From contig NZ_AP024901.1 in assembly GCF_024347075.1 (NCBI RefSeq), forward strand, positions 186,001 to 250,000: a stretch of 64,000 bases of DNA. Direction: 5' to 3'. The notes under the pieces are model-generated. The model ran no database searches and was not told the origin of the DNA. It saw nothing but the letters and a program-made list of their open reading frames with translations. The stretch is from Vibrio rarus (GTDB taxonomy: Bacteria; Pseudomonadota; Gammaproteobacteria; Enterobacterales; Vibrionaceae). Shown here one piece after another: positions 19,078-28,052 of the stretch; positions within the stretch are counted from its first letter, which is position 1; each line of letters opens with the position of its first letter. A program made the translations under genes and the position numbers.

Positions 19078-19198
19078 TAACAAATTGCTAAAGAGTAACG
19101 GCTAACCGTTGGTATTTTCAGTTTGGTCGGGTTTAGTGATTACGGTGGCTTTGCTTAGGTTTCGTGGTAGTTAACTGCACCTTAGCAAGACGTTACAT
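19078..19198 (+). repeat. attC-like site 1 (VCR/VPR type)
   Basis: Starts TAACAAATTGCTAA and ends TTAGCAAGACGTTA; the reverse complement of the end, TAACGTCTTGCTAA, matches the start at 11 of 14 positions, the R''/R' arrangement of an integron attC. The interior contains AGTGATTACGG, also present in attC-like site at 21293 and typical of Vibrio repeats. About 120 bases, the usual length. The terminal core GTTACAT departs from the GTTRRRY consensus, so recombination activity is uncertain. Confidence 0.7.
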
Positions 19199-19263
19199 TC
19201 TGAAATTGTCTCTTTTGAGATACAGCGCTATAGTTTAACCAGATTTGATAATTAGAGTCTGCT

Positions 19264-19520
19264 ATGCCAGAGATAGATGCATTGCTTGGGCTTTCATTTT
19301 TCTGTATTTTTTCGACAACAAGCAGCATAAATTGCCTCATATTCATGTCAAATATGGTAGCTATGAGCTAATCATAGCCATTGAAACAGGTGAGTGCTTA
19401 GAGGGTTATTTACCAAATAAGCAACGAAAACGAGCAGAAGCTCACATTGAAAGTAATCGAGTTAAATTTATGGCAATGTGGAAACAAGCCGTTGCTGGTA
19501 TTAATCCGGGTAAATTATAG
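19264..19520 (+). pseudogene. DUF4160 protein gene with a frameshift
   Basis: ATG 19264 opens a frame reading MPEIDALLGLSFFCIF, the expected start of a DUF4160 protein. The rest of the domain (FFDNKQHKLPHIHVKYG, then the conserved TGECLEGYLP segment) is in the +1 frame. Removing one T from the T6 run at 19307-19312 (or T5 at 19297) joins the two into an 85-residue protein of normal family length. The gene is therefore broken, uses frameshifting, or reflects a homopolymer sequencing error. It lies seven bases before the DUF2442 gene; such pairs are common and have been suggested to behave as toxin-antitoxin-like modules. Confidence 0.7.
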
Positions 19521-19527
19521 GTGACGT

Positions 19528-20052
19528 ATGTTGAAAGTAATTGATGTTGATTTGGTAGCTGATTTTACACTTGAGCTTACTTTTAGTGACGGTTATACCG
19601 GTGAAGCAAATTTAGTCGAGTATTTCCAAAAAGAAGCATTTAGTCACGTGACTCATTTTCAAAAATTTGCATTAACGGCTGACGGCTCTCTTGATTGGAG
19701 TGGTGCTGAATTATCAGCTGCAACGTTAAAAGAAATTACAGTTGGTAGCTATACTGAATCTAATTTAACGCCTTTTGACGTTAAAGAAATGGAAATGGTA
19801 ATCAAGCAGGCTTCATGGGATTCAATGCAAGAAGGTCGAGCTGACATTTTGCAAGCGGCCATTCGTTCTTATGTTGAACAATTTGGTCACAGTGTTGTAA
19901 TTGAGCGTGCAGGAATTAAAAGTAGAACCAGTGCTTATCGTTCATTAAAACCTGAAACGACACCAAGTTTTGGTACTTTGGTTCAATTAGGTCATGCCGT
20001 AATTGAGTTGGCTAAAGATAGAGTATCTTCTCATTCTATGAGTCGTATGTAA
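19528..20052 (+). CDS. DUF2442 domain protein with C-terminal helix-turn-helix
   Basis: A 174-residue protein. Residues 1-78 match DUF2442 (VDLVADFTLELTFSDGYTGE, ending in TLKEITVGSY). Residues about 95-165 look like an antitoxin-type helix-turn-helix (LQAAIRSYVEQFG, then ERAGIKSRTSAYRSLKP, PSFGTLVQLGHAV), similar to HigA-like addiction antidotes. The fusion suggests a DNA-binding antitoxin or autoregulator for the DUF4160 partner upstream. The stop codon overlaps the start of a truncated attC, so the pair forms one integron cassette. Function is inferred only from architecture. Confidence 0.8.
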   Translation: MLKVIDVDLVADFTLELTFSDGYTGEANLVEYFQKEAFSHVTHFQKFALTADGSLDWSGAELSAATLKEITVGSYTESNLTPFDVKEMEMVIKQASWDSMQEGRADILQAAIRSYVEQFGHSVVIERAGIKSRTSAYRSLKPETTPSFGTLVQLGHAVIELAKDRVSSHSMSRM

Positions 20053-20087
20053 CAAATGCATCAACACGATTTACTACACTCGGCATC
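20050..20087 (+). repeat. Truncated attC-like site 2
   Basis: Begins TAACAAATGCATCAA at the stop of the DUF2442 gene and keeps the CTCGGCAT block found at the same distance in the attC at 21293. The second half is missing, replaced by an IS110-family relic from about 20087. Only one arm remains, so it cannot fold as a working attC. Confidence 0.55.
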
Positions 20088-20538
20088 TTAGGTTGTCGGG
20101 TGTTTCTCGTTTCTCTGGCTCCAGAAAAATCTCAAATGGCTTCCTCTTCAGATTCAGGAACATAAATCGGAGTAAACTCTTCTGCCTTAAAAAGCTTGGC
20201 AAGTTCTGCTGCATCTCGTTTGTCGATTTAACATGGTCACCTGGTTTTTTAGGTATGAGTGATGGGACGATGGCATAACAACAATGTCCCAAACTCGTTA
20301 GCAATCGATAGGACCAATAACCGCACGGCCCAGGTTTATAAATGAAATGGAGCGTGGCTTTTTGATATTTAGACTGCAATTGTTTGTAATTAAATTGATA
20401 AAAGTTATTAACGCGGATTTATTTGACTTTATCCGCCCTAGATCTTGAGGGTTAGCCCCTCGATAGTCTTGTAAAATAGCGACTTGGATAAAAGACTTGT
20501 ATATCTAAGTCAGTGAAAATTATGTTATTGTTATTCAT
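20086..20538 (-). pseudogene. IS110-family transposase relic
   Basis: The minus strand encodes LQSKYQKATLHFIYKPGPCG, then APSLIPKKPGDHVK-like and (in a shifted frame) DKRDAAELAKLFKAEEF and IYVPESEEEAI, the N-terminal half of an IS110-type DEDD transposase. At least one frameshift (after the KPGDHVK segment), a stop in place of a Gln codon (about 20405) and another stop after EEEAI are present, and the C-terminal half is absent. An ATG at 20538 with GGAG upstream may be the original start. The relic sits exactly where attC site 2 is cut. Confidence 0.75.
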
Positions 20539-20693
20539 ATTAGTCTCCAGCTTAGTTGTTTGAACACACTAATTATGGCACTGGCTTTTAGCTAACCTAC
20601 ACAATTGGAGGCTAGCACCTCGTGGGGGCATTATGTCTATGTATAATATCCGACTAAGGAGAAAGTTGGAATAAGCTCTCTCCTTGCAGTGAA
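20539..20693. other. Sequence upstream of the IS110 relic
   Basis: About 155 bases with no supported gene. It probably contains the degraded end of the IS110-type element and the downstream flank of the leftward exported-protein gene. AAGGAGA at 20655 and TCTCCTT at 20679 form a short inverted repeat that may end that gene's transcript. Confidence 0.35.
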
Positions 20694-21176
20694 CTACTTA
20701 CAAGCGTCAATAACTTTTTGAATTGCTGCTGTAGAGCCTTTTAGAGAAAATTTTGCTTTAGACGTATCGTAGTCGTAGCTAGTAAGTTGAACCAAAACTG
20801 TTGATTTCCCGTTCATTAGCCCCTTGATAAACTGAGAATCCATATCGTTAATATAGACGAAACGCTTTGATGTTGCTTTCATAGTCATTTGAACTGGAGT
20901 ATCTTTATCAACGCGGTATTTAACGTTTTTATTAATTGCTTTGTCGCCAATATATTTTCCTGTGCTAACTTTGAGCTCAAAGCTTTTTCCTGGGTAGCAC
21001 CCCATAGTAATGAATCCGCCCTTAATCCCTGTTTCAGAATAAACAGTGGCAAAAGTTTTAGTTGCATCAGTAAAATCATCTACTACTTGCTCAGAACTCC
21101 ATGAGTTTATATTTGCAAATGCACTAGAAGACAATAGAAGCAAACTAGAAATTAAAAAATTAGAAAGGTTTCGCAT
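20694..21176 (-). CDS. Exported hypothetical protein, reverse-oriented cassette gene
   Basis: A 160-residue protein not recognised with confidence. ATG 21176 follows AAGGA by five bases. Residues 1-22 are a Sec signal peptide (NFLISSLLLLSSSAFA). The mature part has two cysteines (in ITMGCYPGKS and the C-terminal DACK), which could form a disulfide, and beta-rich repeats such as QMTMKATSKRFVYI. The layout recalls small periplasmic proteins of the VasI type, but the match is weak. It reads opposite to its neighbours and its attC lies just beyond its 5' end (21293), so it is a cassette gene inverted relative to the array. Confidence 0.7.
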   Translation of the reverse strand: MRNLSNFLISSLLLLSSSAFANINSWSSEQVVDDFTDATKTFATVYSETGIKGGFITMGCYPGKSFELKVSTGKYIGDKAINKNVKYRVDKDTPVQMTMKATSKRFVYINDMDSQFIKGLMNGKSTVLVQLTSYDYDTSKAKFSLKGSTAAIQKVIDACK

Positions 21177-21292
21177 GTTATTCCTTGGTTTTATTGTATG
21201 ACGTTTCATATGTATTTTATTTATATCGTAGTTAATGTCAATATTGTTCGTATAAAATTTTCTCTAGGGATAGAGTTGTTTAGAAATATACA

Positions 21293-21417
21293 TAACAAAG
21301 TGTTTAAGACGGATTCCCAACGCTCGGCATTTTTGGTTTGCTTCAATTTAAGTGATTACGGAACAATACTTTATGTGTAGTGGTATGCGTTGCTTACCAC
21401 TTAACGAAGCGTTATAT
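21293..21417 (+). repeat. attC-like site 3 (VPR type)
   Basis: Starts TAACAAAGTGTTTAAGACGG and ends CTTAACGAAGCGTTATA. The start/end arms pair imperfectly (TTTAAG near the start with CTTAA near the end). The interior has CGCTCGGCATTTTTGG and AGTGATTACGG, which I recognise from Vibrio superintegron repeats. 125 bases, normal for VCR-type sites. This is the clearest attC in the window. Confidence 0.85.
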
Positions 21418-21432
21418 TTACGGAGGAATAAT

Positions 21433-21824
21433 ATGCACAATATTAAAATAATTATTACTTTCTTATTTTTCCATCATACAGTTGGGCAAGTAAAACAATA
21501 TGTAAACTTGAAGAAAAAATTGGTGCTATTAAAACTATTGCTTGGGATACGGAAACTCGAAATGCTACTATCAAAGATAGCGCAGGAATAGACTGTCACG
21601 GGCTACTCACATATTCAAAAAACATTACACATGAAACAGGTAACAATGTTAATATTTATATTTTTCATGGAAAGCCATTATATGGTGCTGATGCTGGAGA
21701 GTTTATAGTTTTCCCTGTATCTGATTTTTATAGGGTAATTGGTACTACTTACATAATTAGAAATGGCAAACAATATTTAAATGCAACTAACGGCAATTAC
21801 ACTGCACCGTGTTTAAGTATGTAA
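21433..21824 (+). pseudogene. Secreted cassette protein gene with a frameshift in the signal peptide
   Basis: ATG 21433 follows CGGAGGAAT, a strong ribosome site, and encodes MHNIKIIITFLFF. The frame then turns into low-complexity codons, while another frame continues with a plausible protein (KTICKLEEKIGAIKTIAWD, later YIFHGKPLYGADAGEFIVF, ending NYTAPCLSM). Adding one T to the T5 run at 21466-21470 restores a 130-residue protein with signal peptide ending SWA-SK and three or four cysteines. The family is not recognised. It fills the space between two attC sites exactly, as a single-gene cassette should. Confidence 0.7.
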
Positions 21825-21827
21825 ACA

Positions 21828-21923
21828 TAACAAGTCACTCAAAAGGACCAATAACAGTTGGTTTTTGCTCCTAGGTCGCATATTTTAACCAACTATTATT
21901 TGCCTCTTAGTGAGGCGTTAAGT
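21828..21923 (+). repeat. attC-like site 4
   Basis: Starts TAACAAGTCACTCAAAAGG and ends CCTCTTAGTGAGGCGTTAAGT. The reverse complement of the end, TAACGCCTCACTAAGAGG, matches the start well, and the core GTTAAGT fits GTTRRRY fully. Inner complementary segments (AACAGTTGG / CCAACTATT) extend the hairpin. 96 bases. Confidence 0.8.
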
Positions 21924-21965
21924 TTCATTGGTGACTCATCAGCAACTCATAACCTAAGGATGATA

Positions 21966-22739
21966 ATGAGCAGGACGGCAGAAAGTACAATAAAAGGTTT
22001 TTTGTATCAATTCCAAAAAACAATAAAATCTATCCTTGAATCTTCGTATGACGATACCGTTACAGTGGAGGGAATTGTTGAGGATGTGGATGTTGTTCAT
22101 CTAGATGGGAGCACCACGGCTATACAATGTAAATATCATGAATCAGTAGAAGCTTTTTCTGCCAGCCTTATTTATAAACCAATGCTTCAAATGGCAGAAA
22201 ACTATGCCGTAAACCCTACTGAAGATATAAGTTATAAGCTTTTCCTACATGTGCAAAATCAAGGTATTAGTTCTAGGAGTGTAACAGAAAATGAGCTTGA
22301 CGCAGCACTGGGATCTGCTAATGCAAAGCTACAACCAATAATTAATAGAATACCCACTGCTTTCAATAAAGCAGATTTTTTAACAAAATTGACACTTGAA
22401 TTTGGTGAGTCCATTGATGACTTATCGCTTAGTATTAAAAGATTATTATCAGAGATAGAAATTAATAATTCAGATGTTGATAATATTTTATATCCAAATT
22501 CAATAAATCATATTGCGAGACTTTCATGTGGTGATACACCTGAATCTAGGCAGATAAATAGATTGGATTTTGAGCGCTTCTTATCTACTTCAAATAGTAC
22601 TGCGATTTCAAAATGGACACTGGCGCTAAATACAAAAAAACAACTTTTAACGTCTAAGAGAAAACAACTTTCTCAATATTTGTCACAAAACTCCCGAGAG
22701 AGGTGTTTTTATCTATCCAAAGATCAGCTTGTTGTGTAG
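21966..22739 (+). pseudogene. DUF4297/Cap4-like nuclease, N-terminal fragment
   Basis: About 256 residues up to the IS3-family element; the last two codons and stop come from the IS end. ATG 21966 follows AAGG by seven bases. The N-terminus (TIKGFLYQFQKTI) and the block VEGIVEDVDV...AIQCKY at residues 34-57 fit a PD-(D/E)xK nuclease of the DUF4297/Cap4 type, with Glu35 or Glu39, Asp42 and the Q-x-K pair (54-56) as candidate catalytic residues. Such nucleases cut DNA in CBASS and in HerA-coupled anti-phage systems. HerA-type sequence resumes beyond the IS, so the two formed one defence unit. The C-terminus of the nuclease is lost. Confidence 0.7.
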
Positions 22740-22742
22740 TGG

Positions 22743-23912
<1,170 letters not shown>

Positions 23913-23942
23913 TCAGGTGGCCAAATTCACTATGCCACTACA

Positions 23943-24426
23943 AATAGATTCCTTGGAAGTTTTTGAATCAAATAAGTCTGAACTGCAAGTAGGGAAATAC
24001 ATAAAAATTGAAGATGGAAATCACAATTTTGCAATAGCGATTGTCAAAAATATAGCAGGAAAAAATGATGATGATAGTTGGGTGTTTACAATTGATGCGA
24101 CTCCGATAGGCGCATTAATTGCGAATGAAAGTGGTTATGACTTTAAAAAAGGAACCCCTGTTTTACCTGTCCCTACAGAACCCGTATATATTATGGATTC
24201 TTCGACCTTAGATAACCTTTTTTCAAATGATGGTGCTTTTAATTTTAATATAGGTACTCTTACCAATAATGTGACTGTTAAGTTCAATCTACATGGCAAC
24301 CGTTTCTTTAGTAAGCATATTGGGATTGTAGGCTCTACTGGATCTGGAAAGTCTTGTGCTGTTTCTAGAATTCTACCAAATGTTGTTGGTATAACTCCAG
24401 ATGGTTATACATTACATTGTCACTAA
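23943..24426 (+). pseudogene. HerA-type ATPase, N-terminal fragment
   Basis: Begins at the IS3 boundary with IDSLEVFESNKSELQVGKYI, a HAS-barrel segment, and continues to the Walker A motif GSTGSGKSCAVSRIL about 137-151 codons in. Homology ends near 24390 (NVVGI), after which about a dozen unrelated codons lead to a stop. The true start is missing, removed with the IS-linked deletion. HerA-family hexameric ATPases partner nucleases in DNA repair (HerA-NurA) and in anti-phage systems. The remaining C-terminal part lies at 28053. Confidence 0.8.
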
Positions 24427-24880
24427 ACTAAAAATAAAAAGTGGAATGGGCATGAGCACTGTGTTTGAAACGAAGGAATAACTCAAGGCTGAATGTACAT
24501 TTAACTTTTATATGCTGTAATGTGTTAGCTTCAAGGTAGAGGGAAGATAGTTAGTTAGGCTTACTTCGTACCTATCTACTTCATTTAATGTTCTCCTTTA
24601 TGGCTGCAGATCTGAATTGAGTTTGAAAAGTAAATTCTTGTACATGGGTGTGTTGTGTGGGCAATTAGCAGTATAGTGATTGCAAGTAGATCTAATTTTA
24701 TCCCACTATTTTTAATGTACCAATTGATTGTGTAGTATTTAATCTAAGAAAGTCTAAGCGAAGCTGACGCTTTCAAAAGTACTTGCATATATCAGTGGTT
24801 TGAAATAAAGTACCGAAAAGACAACAAGTTAAGATGACTTCTCTTTGATTTGAAAAGTTGTATAGAGTTGTATAAATAAT
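24427..24880. other. 454 bases without a gene, foreign to herA
   Basis: AT-rich sequence between the broken herA fragment and tRNA-Leu. I see no open frame with a ribosome site, no attC arms and no IS ends. It appears to be the natural upstream flank of the tRNA gene, transplanted with it. TTGAAA at 24850 and TATAGA or TATAAA at 24861/24871 are possible tRNA promoter elements. Confidence 0.4.
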
Positions 24881-24965
24881 GCAGGTGTGGTGGAATCGGT
24901 AGACACGTTGGATTCAAAATCCAATATCGAAAGATGTGTGGGTTCAAGTCCCACCACCTGTACCA
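24881..24965 (+). tRNA. tRNA-Leu (anticodon CAA)
   Basis: An 85-base gene with a complete cloverleaf. Acceptor GCAGGTG pairs with CACCTGT (one G-U), and encoded ACCA ends it. The anticodon stem TTGGA/TCCAA encloses loop TTCAAAA, giving anticodon CAA. The long variable arm expected of class II tRNA-Leu and the GGTTCAAGTCC T-arm are present. It reads UUG codons. An apparently intact housekeeping tRNA inside a disrupted cassette is unusual. Leu tRNA genes are frequent integration sites of islands. Confidence 0.95.
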
Positions 24966-24976
24966 AGTTTAGAAAG

Positions 24977-25001
24977 AACCGTCTTTATTGACGGTTTTTT
25001 T
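24977..25001 (+). terminator. Intrinsic terminator after tRNA-Leu
   Basis: AACCGTC and GACGGTT pair around TTTATT, followed by seven T in all. It starts 11 bases after the tRNA 3' end and would end its transcript. Confidence 0.85.
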
Positions 25002-25035
25002 GTATCTTTTTTTTGAAAATATTAAGGAATTATAT

Positions 25036-25356
25036 ATGAAAGTTTTAAGCGTTAATGCTTTTATGAGAGATTTCGGTAATGCAATTCGTCCACAGATGAA
25101 TATGTCTATATATAGAGATAATTTTAAATGTGTTTGTGGTCAGTCGCATTGGTTTGATGAGAGTATTGAATTGCTTGCTGAGGGGAGCATGAAAGTAATG
25201 GTTAAGTGTCCGAATGATCCTCGATATGTAACGAGTCTGAAGATAAAAACGTTTATGATTTTTAAGTTTAAGGGATTTGAAAGTCTGGCAGGAGCTTGTG
25301 CTCAAAATAGCGATGAGCAAGAAATGTTGGACGTATTAAAATTTGCATTGAGGTAA
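25036..25356 (+). CDS. Hypothetical protein with a CxC zinc-like motif
   Basis: A 106-residue protein, family not recognised. ATG 25036 follows AAGGAAT. Cys residues in FKCVCGQSHWF (about 33-41) and VKCPND (about 60), with a nearby His, look like a small metal-binding ribbon. The next gene starts three bases after its stop, so they are cotranscribed. Its proximity to tRNA-Leu and to broken mobile elements suggests accessory origin, but the sequence gives no function. Confidence 0.65.
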   Translation: MKVLSVNAFMRDFGNAIRPQMNMSIYRDNFKCVCGQSHWFDESIELLAEGSMKVMVKCPNDPRYVTSLKIKTFMIFKFKGFESLAGACAQNSDEQEMLDVLKFALR

Positions 25357-25359
25357 AAT

Positions 25360-25656
25360 ATGGGTATTGTTTTTTTTGTAGTCATTGTTTTCTTTGTCTG
25401 GTTATTTGCGAGTAAAAAAAGTCGTAGAAATTCGGCAATTGAAAAGCGTGTTGGGAGAATGATCTATGGGAGTGTTGAAAGTGCAACCTTCGAAGATATA
25501 TATTATGAATCTGCTCAATCTTACGCAAAATCAAAAGGAGCAACATCTTATAACACCAATAATATAGCAACAAATATACAAATTAATCAAAAAATGTATT
25601 TTGTTATGTTTCATAGGACGCATAAAGGGGGGGTGTCGATAAGTATTAAGTATTGA
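25360..25656 (+). CDS. Small membrane-anchored hypothetical protein
   Basis: A 98-residue protein. Residues 1-17 (MGIVFFVVIVFFVWLFA) form one transmembrane helix, followed by the basic KKSRRN stop-transfer, so most of the protein is predicted cytoplasmic. The remainder has no motif I recognise. It is the second gene of a two-gene unit and ends 38 bases before the IS66 left end. Confidence 0.6.
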   Translation: MGIVFFVVIVFFVWLFASKKSRRNSAIEKRVGRMIYGSVESATFEDIYYESAQSYAKSKGATSYNTNNIATNIQINQKMYFVMFHRTHKGGVSISIKY

Positions 25657-25721
25657 TAATCAAAGTTATTGCATTTTATATATTTCACATTATCGTAAGC
25701 GTCTAATTAAGCAGTGAGGCC

Positions 25722-27250
25722 TTATTCGGCCTCATCGATTTCCATGTTCCAAGGCATAAGATCGGTGAGATCGTCTTGAAGGGATCGCGTTGGTAGCATT
25801 TTGAACAAGTGCGCGAAGTAGTAATACGCGTTGATATTATTCGCCCGACACGTCATCACTAAGCTATACAAGTTGGCACTCGCTGTAGCACCCTCAACCG
25901 AGGTTGAGAACATCCAGTTTTTCCGGCCCGTTGTAAACGGGCGGATATCTCGCTCAGTCACATTGTTATCAATGCTGATGCCGCCATCTTCTAGATAGGT
26001 GAGCAACTTCGGCCATTGGTTGACCGTGTAATTGATGGCGCCACCAAGCTGACTTTTCGGCAGCACTTTTTCTTGGCTTTCCAGCAACCACTCGTGGAAC
26101 TTGTCTAATATAGGTTTTGATTTTTGCTGGCGTAACCGCTGCCTTTCGATAGCACTTAAGCCTTTGGCTTCTTGCTCAATACCATAAAGCTTGGCGATGA
26201 AGTTGATGGCCTTTTCTACTCGGCCTGATTTCTTCTTCGGCTGGGCTTTTTGTGCATCAGTAAATTTGCGCCTCACATGCGCTAAACAACCAGCTTGGCT
26301 TACATTATCGAGACCGTTGTATGCTTGGTAACCATCCGTTAGCAGGTAGCCAGAGTAATTTCCTAAGAAGTCTTTAACACATTGCCCTGCGCGACTTGGT
26401 TGATAGTCGTAAATGACCACAGGCTGTTTGACGAACTCGCCGCTACGATAGACACACATGTAAGATTACTCTGAGCACTTCGGTCTTGCTCTCGTAAAAC
26501 CTGGACGGTGGTTTCATCGGCACAGATGAGCTTCTCATTCAGTAAATGGGCTTTCATCGCTTCAACAATGACATTTACCTTATTACCCAGTTGCACACAC
26601 CAGTTGGCAAGTGTCCCACGGCTTACGTCGATATCAGAACGTTTTAAAATGTCGACCTGGCGATAAAGCGGCAGCGCATCAACATATTTTGCGGTTACGA
26701 CAGCGGCGAAGGCTTCAGGACTACCCATGCTTTTCGGGATCATATTGGCAGGTCGAGGTGCGGTGATAATTTTACTGCTGGTTTGTGTTTTTTCACACTG
26801 ACGGCAAGCATATTTCGTGCGTTCATGGCGCACAACGCTGACTTTCTGAGGAATGATTTTTAGCTCTTCCGAGACTTCCGTGCCGCATTCATGCAGTGGT
26901 TCATTACAGCATTCACAGTAAGGGGCATTGAGTGTGTGTGGATGTACTTCTCGCTCTAGCTCGGCTGGTAGTGGTTTTCGGCCTTTCTTATGATGCTTAG
27001 GGGCAGGTTTTGGTAATGCATTCTGCTGCTCGGCTTCGTTGAACGTGCCTTTGGGCTCTTTTTCGCTTTTGGCTGAGAAGCGTTTGGATTTACTCAAGTT
27101 AAGCTGCTCAAGGAGCAACTGCATTTTGTTTTCTAACTCAACGACTTCCTCAGCTTGAGTGTCGACTGTTTTTTTGAGTACATTGTTCTCCTCCTGAAGC
27201 TTAAGCAGCATCGCTTTGAGTTGTTCTACATCATCAGGAAGGTCGGTCAT
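25722..27250 (-). pseudogene. tnpC: IS66 transposase TnpC, frameshifted
   Basis: Starts at 27250 (MTDLPDDVEQLKAMLLKLQE coiled-coil and zinc-type domain with CECC and CRQCEK motifs) and carries the DDE domain. After LICADETTVQVL and REQDRSAQS (about residue 260) the frame breaks: the continuation YMCVYRSGEFVKQPVV to the normal C-terminus is in the -1 register. One A missing from an expected AAA near 26466 explains it. The two parts together give about 509 residues, the usual length, so transposition from this copy is unlikely. Confidence 0.85.
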
Positions 27251-27335
27251 GGTAAGGGCTCGTTATCTGTCATTCCACTTAGTCTGACAGCGAAAAAGGA
27301 TCGTTCAAGCCCAATTGGGGGATCAGTATTCTAGC

Positions 27336-27680
27336 TCACACTTCTCTGCCATAAAGAGGTTGATGAGCCTTGGGATTTTCAAGATTTAGCCCAGATAATA
27401 GCCAGTTAAGTTGTTGAGTTGAAATATGGATATGGCCCACAGCTGTAGGTTTGGGCCACTTAAAGCGGCCTTTTTCTAGTCGGCGATAGTAGAGCCAGAA
27501 CCCGTTGGTGTCCCAAAAGAGAATTTTGATTTTATCTCGGCCACGATTACAAAAGATGAACCATGCGCTGCTCAATGGATCCATTTCTAGCACATCCGCG
27601 ACAATAAGAGACAGGCCATCAATCGACTTTCTCATATCGGTGATACCAGAGACGAGATAGACCGCGCCACTTGGGATCAT
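27336..27680 (-). CDS. tnpB: IS66 accessory protein TnpB
   Basis: A 114-residue IS66 Orf2 protein. YLVSGITDMRKSIDGLSLIV at the N-terminus and the FCNRGRDKIKILFWDTNGFWLYYRRLE core are diagnostic. Needed for transposition by IS66 elements, with unclear biochemistry. It overlaps the tnpA end by four bases and appears intact. Confidence 0.92.
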   Translation of the reverse strand: MIPSGAVYLVSGITDMRKSIDGLSLIVADVLEMDPLSSAWFIFCNRGRDKIKILFWDTNGFWLYYRRLEKGRFKWPKPTAVGHIHISTQQLNWLLSGLNLENPKAHQPLYGREV

Positions 27681-27976
27681 TGCAGCGCCTTAAGCCAAGT
27701 TTGAATTTGTGCCAGTGGTAATGAGGTTGGCAGTTCCGCTCTAAGTCCATTAGGTAGATGTACAACAACCGCCTCCGAACCTAAAGCTAGACGATCATTC
27801 ATTACCACTTGATGGGCAACCTGCTCATCATCAGTTTGTTTGAGTTTCTTCAACCAATAATGAAAAGTAGCGTAATTGATGTCGTGCTCTTTGCAAAACT
27901 GCGGAACAGAAAGTCCGCTTTCTTGCTGATTAGAGACAATGGCCGTCCAGTGTTGGTGTTTTTCAGATTGAGTCAT
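27677..27976 (-). CDS. tnpA: IS66 accessory protein TnpA
   Basis: A 99-residue protein whose N-terminal half is a helix-turn-helix (HWTAIVSNQQESGLSVPQFC, then YATFHYWLKKLK) typical of IS66 Orf1. The C-terminal half (VVVHLPNGLRAELPTSLPLA) is likewise conserved. It starts with ATG followed by overlapping tnpB. It appears intact. Confidence 0.9.
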   Translation of the reverse strand: MTQSEKHQHWTAIVSNQQESGLSVPQFCKEHDINYATFHYWLKKLKQTDDEQVAHQVVMNDRLALGSEAVVVHLPNGLRAELPTSLPLAQIQTWLKALQ

Positions 27977-28052
27977 AGTTCCTCGGTTTGTTTAGGAAAC
28001 TATGACAAAGGCTTTCTGGAATTAGAACGTGTGGTTAATTGCGCGCTTACTT

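Larger units (their letters stand above)
25695..28050 (-). mobile_element. IS66-family insertion sequence, defective
   Basis: Terminal inverted repeats begin GTAAGCG at both ends (GTAAGCGTCTAATTAAGCA left; GTAAGCGCGCAATTAACCA on the other strand right), as usual for IS66. It carries tnpA, tnpB and tnpC on the minus strand in the standard order. The eight bases outside each end (ACATTATC left, TTATATCT right) differ, so there is no target duplication. The left flank is the tRNA-linked segment and the right flank is herA, showing that a rearrangement joined them here. 2356 bases. Confidence 0.92.

Noticed and set aside
20694..21176. Assigning the exported cassette protein to type VI secretion (VasI)
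   Set aside because: Only signal peptide, size and cysteine count agree; no motif-level match and no T6SS genes nearby.
19078..21923. CRISPR array
   Set aside because: The repeats are about 100-125 bases, imperfect, hairpin-forming and separated by genes; they fit attC, not CRISPR repeats.
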